Shown here in pieces: positions 53,501 to 64,000 of a stretch of DNA of 64,000 nt (its first letter is position 1; every line of letters begins with the position of its first letter). The notes below the pieces were generated by a model. That model made no database searches and had not been told where the DNA came from. It saw only the letters and a list, made by a program, of their open reading frames with translations. Both the position numbers and the translations under genes were made by a program. Source of the DNA: Batillaria attramentaria (Eukaryota > Mollusca > Gastropoda > Batillariidae); the NCBI GenBank assembly GCA_018292915.2, contig JACVVK020000284.1:385001-449000 (forward strand), given 5' to 3'.

Positions 53501-53664
53501 TTAGTTCACGGAACTGACCTCTCTCTCTCTCTCTCTCTCTCTTTATTGCTCAGTGTGTGTTACCCCTGTGCTGTATTGGGTGTCACGCGTTGTAGCTATG
53601 CTCTGTATGTGAGTTACTGTGGGCACTGCGTGTAGCATGTGCTATGTATGTAATTCTATGTATG

Positions 53665-53667
<3 letters not shown>

Positions 53668-53761
<94 letters not shown>

Positions 53762-53771
53762 CGCGCGCGCG
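53668..53771. repeat. (GT)n passing into (GC)n
   Basis: About 85 bp of GT ending in about 18 bp of alternating GC, all purine/pyrimidine alternating, a classical Z-DNA-prone composition. Confidence 0.9.
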
Positions 53772-53867
53772 TCAAGGACAGACAGTAAGAGAGACCTGTG
53801 CGTCTATGTTCTCATCCTTGGAAAATAAAGTTTCAGTCAGTCAGTCAGTCAGTCTCTCTGGGGAGCC

Positions 53868-53912
53868 AGGGTGGCCGAATGGTAGAGCGTTGGACTTTCA
53901 ATGCTCTATCTC
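53868..53912 (+). mobile_element. tRNA-Arg-like SINE head fragment
   Basis: ggagccagggtggccgaatg then gagcgttggactttcaatgc matches the head of the SINE at 63345. The body is absent. Confidence 0.6.
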
Positions 53913-54825
53913 TGCCTCTCTCCCCCCCTTCTTTCCCTACCCGGCCCCACCCCCAGTCACGTGGCTAATCAGTCGAGGTCGTAGAGGATCTAGTGTCATT
54001 GGTAGAACTTGGAGAGGGGAGAACCGGCAACAATAACAACAAAACAGACAAAATAATATGAAGTTTGGAGAAACAACTTTGTAGGACGGGGCCGTTCCTC
54101 CTTGTTTTAATCTAAGGTTAAAAGTGACCTTCACTTTGCAGCGACATAACAAAACAGACCTGCACAACAAGACGGCGGGTTAAGATCGGGAAACTCCGAA
54201 GTTAAGGGCATATCACTTGCTAAGTAGCGTAGTTACGTCAGCAAGAATGCACAGCCGAACTTTCAGTATTTCACTCGAAGGCCACTTAGATAACGAGTCT
54301 CTCTCTCTCTCTCTCTCAAATGACAAAATTCGTATCTGGCGAATGGAAGCGATGGGCCGACATTTGAGACTAGGGATTCGGGAGCAGTATGAGTGAACAG
54401 TCGCAACACACACTGTAAAATATATGACACACCGATAAGACATAATGAATGTGAACAACTGATTAATAACTGAGATAATTATTCCCCCAGGTCCCGTTCC
54501 TTTTGCATAAAAACTTATACATTGAACCTGAACCATAACGCATTTTAAGTAAGCCATTGTTAGAAATCAGCAAATTTCAACTGTCCGTGTCTTACCTTTA
54601 GCTGCACGCCAGCCCGCGTCAACAGCGAAATGTTGTAATGGGGCGGAACCCGTGTAAACTCATACGCCAGACTTATCTGCCTCGGAAAACCCTGTCGCTA
54701 TTTCAGAGCTGGGTTAACCATGCAGTTTCGTTTTCGTCTGTGATTGTGCACCAACTGCGGTGTGAACCTGCGGGGCGTGCACACACACGCCCCCCCCCCC
54801 CCCCACACACACCCAACACGCACCC

Positions 54826-54864
<39 letters not shown>

Positions 54865-55499
54865 AACACGATCAATATTTGGCGCAACTCGCGTGTTACC
54901 ATCTGGATCTGGATTGCCTAGTGCGAAGCGCATTCCCCCTCCCCCCCCCCCCCCCCCCCGTCCCACTTACTATGTGCGTGACACCTGGCACACAAAATTA
55001 GCATACGCAAGCCTGTCAAGGCAGAGCAGTTACTACCCCCCCCCCCCGTTCAATCCACCCCTACCCCAGATCCCACTCCTACCCCAGGCCAGCTTAGATT
55101 ACTTCATTTCTTCAATGTCACCGCCCCCCCCCCCCCGCTCCCCCTTGTTTACCCTGTGATACCGAATTTTAATAATTCACCGGTGGTGACAGTCCAGTGC
55201 TGAAGTCGGTCCTCACTGAGAACTGACTGTCTCAGCTACCTGTGCTTTATCCGTTTTGTCATTTGCACGTTTGCTGCCGAGAGTAGGTATAATTCGGTCT
55301 ACTTTATGCTATATGATGTCAGAGGTCTAGAAGCTTCTGCCAGTGATGTGTACCGATGCGTGACCACCGAGCCCACGTCAGTGTTACTGCACTGATTCGC
55401 GTGGCGTGGCCATTCACATGACAAGGAGACCCCGGCCTAAATCTTATATGGCAGTGGTGTGCACGTAGCGACAAACAGTAAAGTCGCGGTCCGCTGCAT

Positions 55500-55914
55500 A
55501 ACAGGAGAATGGCATTGAGTGTGTATTCACACGATCAGGCAGCACTGACACACGGCCCGTCTGAATTCCCTTATTGTGTACGCGTTACCAGGTAACAAGC
55601 AAACATGGCGGTCAAACGGGTCACCACGTGTTCTGGCCCAGCTTGGCAGAGAATCGACCCAGCACTATACGGGTGTAGAAAGCCACGCCGTCACGCGCAG
55701 TTGTTGTTGGCCGATTTGGAGCTGACTGACACTGAAGTGGCGTTGTACGATACCCAGCGCTTGGTTTTGACGACTTGGTATCAGTGTTCACGTTTGTCAG
55801 TGGAGCTGACGATACTTGTGGAATTGGTCAGTTCGGTGAATTACTGTGGATTCAAGTTACACTAGTGGAAGCTTAGCCGAACCAGCCGAGTTTTTGTGAC
55901 GTACGACCAGAAGG
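55500..55914 (+). other. Possible 5' exon of the downstream gene
   Basis: An 86-codon open frame starts at an ATG in a good context (55605, acatggcgg) and ends at 55865; the region then reaches an aag/gtaatt donor at 55914. The coding exon at 57530 is preceded by a ttacag acceptor (57519), so an upstream exon must exist. This is the best candidate, probably as 5' UTR. I do not recognise the encoded peptide. Confidence 0.25.
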
Positions 55915-56212
55915 TAATTAAGTTAAACTGTATGTGTGCTATGATGGGATTTGCGGGGTATGTGTTGTATGACTGGTTCAGTCGTGTTTCATGACGGCAG
56001 GGATCTTCTGGTGTTCACAGTGTTATTCACGTATTTATTTTTACTATTGTTTTGCTTGTTTTTATTCTTCTTTTTGGCATTTTATACAAGATATATATTA
56101 TGTACACACACCGCGTTAAACAGACGAATGGCATACATAGATACTTTTATACTATATTCACACGTTACACACTATTACAACACATACACACACACATCAT
56201 GATGACAGACAC

Positions 56213-56213
56213 A

Positions 56214-56285
<72 letters not shown>
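56213..56285. repeat. (CA)n microsatellite
   Basis: About 70 bp of CA after a short gacaga start. No gene is seen around it. Confidence 0.95.
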
Positions 56286-56289
<4 letters not shown>

Positions 56290-56613
56290 AACGCAGAGCT
56301 TTGCTAGCTAACAAGTATGTCAACAAAATGGTACAAAGCATTGCGATGTTTGACACCAGTTATTTTGCAGCGGGTCCCTTCCTCAAATGAGAAGTCCTTT
56401 GTAACTACTGTTTCACTGCTTAACACGAGAAGTTACCCGAGCTGATAACTACCTCATGAATAATGATAATAACAATTTTATTCAGAGAGGAAATCAGTAT
56501 CCCACAAAGTTAATGTGTCAGTGTATGTACCCCCTCCTTACCTTGTCAGTCACTCCAGTTTTGCCCGCCCGGCCCTGTGTTTTCACTCATTACTGAACTG
56601 TCGAGCTCGAGTG

Positions 56614-56750
56614 AAGACTAAAACTACGCGACTGTAAGACTAAAACTACGCGACTGTAAGACTAAAACTACGCGACTGTAAGACTAAAACTACGCGACTG
56701 TAAGACTAAAACTACGCGACTGTAAGACTAAAACTACGCGACTGTAAGAC
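56614..56750. repeat. 22-bp minisatellite, six perfect copies
   Basis: Unit starting aagactaaaactacgcgact and 22 bp long, at 56614, 56636, 56658, 56680, 56702 and 56724, with a partial seventh. Copies are identical, each with a CGCG core and no spacers. Confidence 0.95.
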
Positions 56751-56854
56751 CTTTTCCCGGTTATACGAAATACGAACATCCGAGTGGAGTTTGTAGATCG
56801 CTGCACTGTAAATGTCAGTTCGGATTTATGCTACTGACACGTCTATAGACGCAC

Positions 56855-56935
56855 AGACTCAGTCCTCAGCTTTCAAAACGTCCATTAAGACACACCTGTT
56901 TTTATCACAACAACAATGATGAGTGAATAGCAGAC

Positions 56936-57023
<88 letters not shown>

Positions 57024-57163
57024 CTTTTAGCTATTTTAGTGCTTTTTATCTTTACAGTAGCTTTTCGTTTCTTTTAGTTATTTTACCTTCTCTGTAAGCG
57101 CTTAGAGCTCACAGAGAATAAGCGCAAATAAATATTCATTATTATTATTATTATTATAGACAA
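56855..57163 (+). mobile_element. LINE 3' end fragment with (ATT)n tail
   Basis: The frame SAFKTSIKTHLFLSQQQ then a stop (near 56865-56920) resembles the C-terminal end of non-LTR ORF2 proteins. After an internal (GT)n (56939-57021), the 3' part reads gtaagcgcttagagctcaca, then aataagcgcaaataaatatt and an ATT tail. Confidence 0.6.
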
Positions 57164-57529
57164 TACAACCACCAATACAGACTCAGTGATTCCATCTATA
57201 TTGCCTCTCAGACATTGAACCGCTGAGACTTAGTCCGCACTGACGATGTCTGCTTCAGCCATTCAGTGTAAATAATTGAATGACGGAGGTACGAGATGAT
57301 GGCACTGTGGTACTGGCAACAGGCCTGGTAGGCCTGTGAGGCTATGTCAGTTTTCAGCCCACTACCAGTTTTACCAGAGTCAATGAGTGACTGACCTCGT
57401 GGCCGCCGCAAGTCAGGATGGCCGACGGCCGCGACTACATTCATTCTAAGCCCGAGTCCCTTCATTATTATGTCGTTTTCATATGACACAATGTATGAAC
57501 TTTAGTTTCTCTATTACAGACAAAACAAG

Positions 57530-63220
<5,691 letters not shown>

Positions 63221-63237
63221 GTGAGTGAATGTTAGAT

Positions 63238-64000
63238 TCTGCTACTACTACTACTACTACTGCTACTACTACTACTACTGCTATTGCTGCTACTGCTGCT
63301 GCTGCTGCTACTACTACGACTTCTGCTACTGCTATTGCTATTACGGGGAGCCGGGATGGCCGAATGGTAGAGCGTTGGACTTCTAATGCTCGCGTAGTGA
63401 GTTCGTATCCCGGCTGGGGCCAAATATTTGTGCTGGCTTTCTCATCGTTGCCCTGTCTTTGATATCACCCGTATGTGGTGGAAAAGGACGTTAAACCCCC
63501 CAAACACCCCCACCCCGCTACTGCTTTCACTACTTCTGCTCTCACTGCTACTGCTGCTACTACTATTTCTACTACTACTACCACCACTACTGCTGCTGAT
63601 GCTATTACTTCTACCGATATTACTACTACTGCTATTACTGCTACTGCTATTGCAAGTACTACTACTGCTGTTACTACTACTGGTCCTGCGACTGCTACTA
63701 CTACTACCACTACCACCACTACTACTACGACCGCCACTGCGGGCTTCTACTAGTACTGATACTACTGCAGCTGCTGCTACTACCACTATTATTGCTATTA
63801 TTACTGCTACGACTACTGCTGCTGCTGCTACTACTACTGCTGCTACTGCTTCTGCTATAATTCTTACTGCTGCTACAATGTACTGCTACTGCTACTACTG
63901 CTGCTACTAGTGCTGCTGCTGCTGCTACTACTACTACTACTACTACTACGACTACTGCTGCTGCTACTACTACTGCTACTGCTGTTACTACTACTACTGC
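63238..64000. repeat. CTA/CTG-type triplet tract
   Basis: About 760 bp of mixed ctact/gctgct triplets to the end of the window, with a SINE inserted at 63345-63515. All frames are open for long stretches because of the period of three; none is a credible gene. Confidence 0.9.
63345..63515 (+). mobile_element. tRNA-Arg-like SINE, full length
   Basis: The clearest copy: head gggagccgggatggccgaat, anticodon-arm-like ttggacttctaatgct, B box tgagttcgtatcccggctgg, body ccaaatatttgtgctggctt, 3' end ggaaaaggacgttaaacccc. Confidence 0.85.

Noticed and set aside
53195..53635. 146-codon plus-strand frame
   Set aside because: It spans a diverged tandem repeat and a CT tract. Its internal similarity follows the DNA repeat, and no splice or start context supports a gene.
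56614..56750. CRISPR-like array of short repeats
   Set aside because: The 22-bp units are head to tail with no spacers, and the genome is clearly eukaryotic: a minisatellite.
63238..63910. Overlapping poly-Leu, poly-Thr/Ala and poly-Ser frames
   Set aside because: A triplet repeat keeps all frames open; there is no codon bias or domain.

Overview
This is nuclear DNA from an intron-rich animal, most likely a gastropod mollusc. It has GT-AG introns of 0.05 to 3.8 kb and very dense CA/GT, GA and triplet microsatellites. It also carries many tRNA-derived SINEs, an RTE-type LINE and LINE fragments. The protein families are metazoan (FUBP/KHSRP, LDL-receptor class A, a TNF-receptor-like membrane protein). 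The species call is inference: no rRNA, mitochondrial or marker gene is present. No CRISPR array, operon or other bacterial feature was seen. Gene models were built by matching GT/AG sites and codon phase by eye.

Layout. (1) 1-11.85 kb, plus strand: two tandem genes for small secreted LDLa proteins. The first (94 to about 4.8 kb) has one LDLa domain and an uncertain 3' end. The second (7289-11186) has two LDLa domains and an Asp/Glu-rich then His-rich tail. (2) 12.1-35.0 kb, minus strand: an 18-exon FUBP/KHSRP-family gene encoding 724 residues, four KH domains and the C-terminal Tyr-rich motifs, followed by a probable long 3' UTR. One of its introns holds a LINE of about 3.3 kb with an open ORF and a perfect 13-bp target-site duplication. 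(3) 35.0-40.2 kb: no convincing host gene. It holds a compositionally odd island, a LINE 3' fragment, pentamer repeats and SINEs. (4) 40.28-51.61 kb, minus strand: a 12-exon gene for a 698-residue membrane protein. It has a signal peptide, a Cys-rich TNFR-like ectodomain, a transmembrane helix, tandem cytoplasmic alpha/beta modules resembling TRADD-N, and a second transmembrane helix at the extreme C-terminus. This is the most interesting locus. Its introns carry two copies of a terminal-inverted-repeat element and a decayed copy of part of one coding exon. (5) 51.6-57.5 kb: repeats, including a perfect 22-bp minisatellite and a LINE 3' end. (6) 57.53-63.22 kb, plus strand: the first four coding exons of an unrecognised gene with an internally duplicated module; it runs off the window. 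The last 0.75 kb is a CTA/CTG-type triplet tract containing a SINE.

The neighbouring genes do not form an obvious pathway. The LDLa pair is a local tandem duplication, and its second member converges on the FUBP/KHSRP gene with about 0.3 kb between predicted polyadenylation signals.
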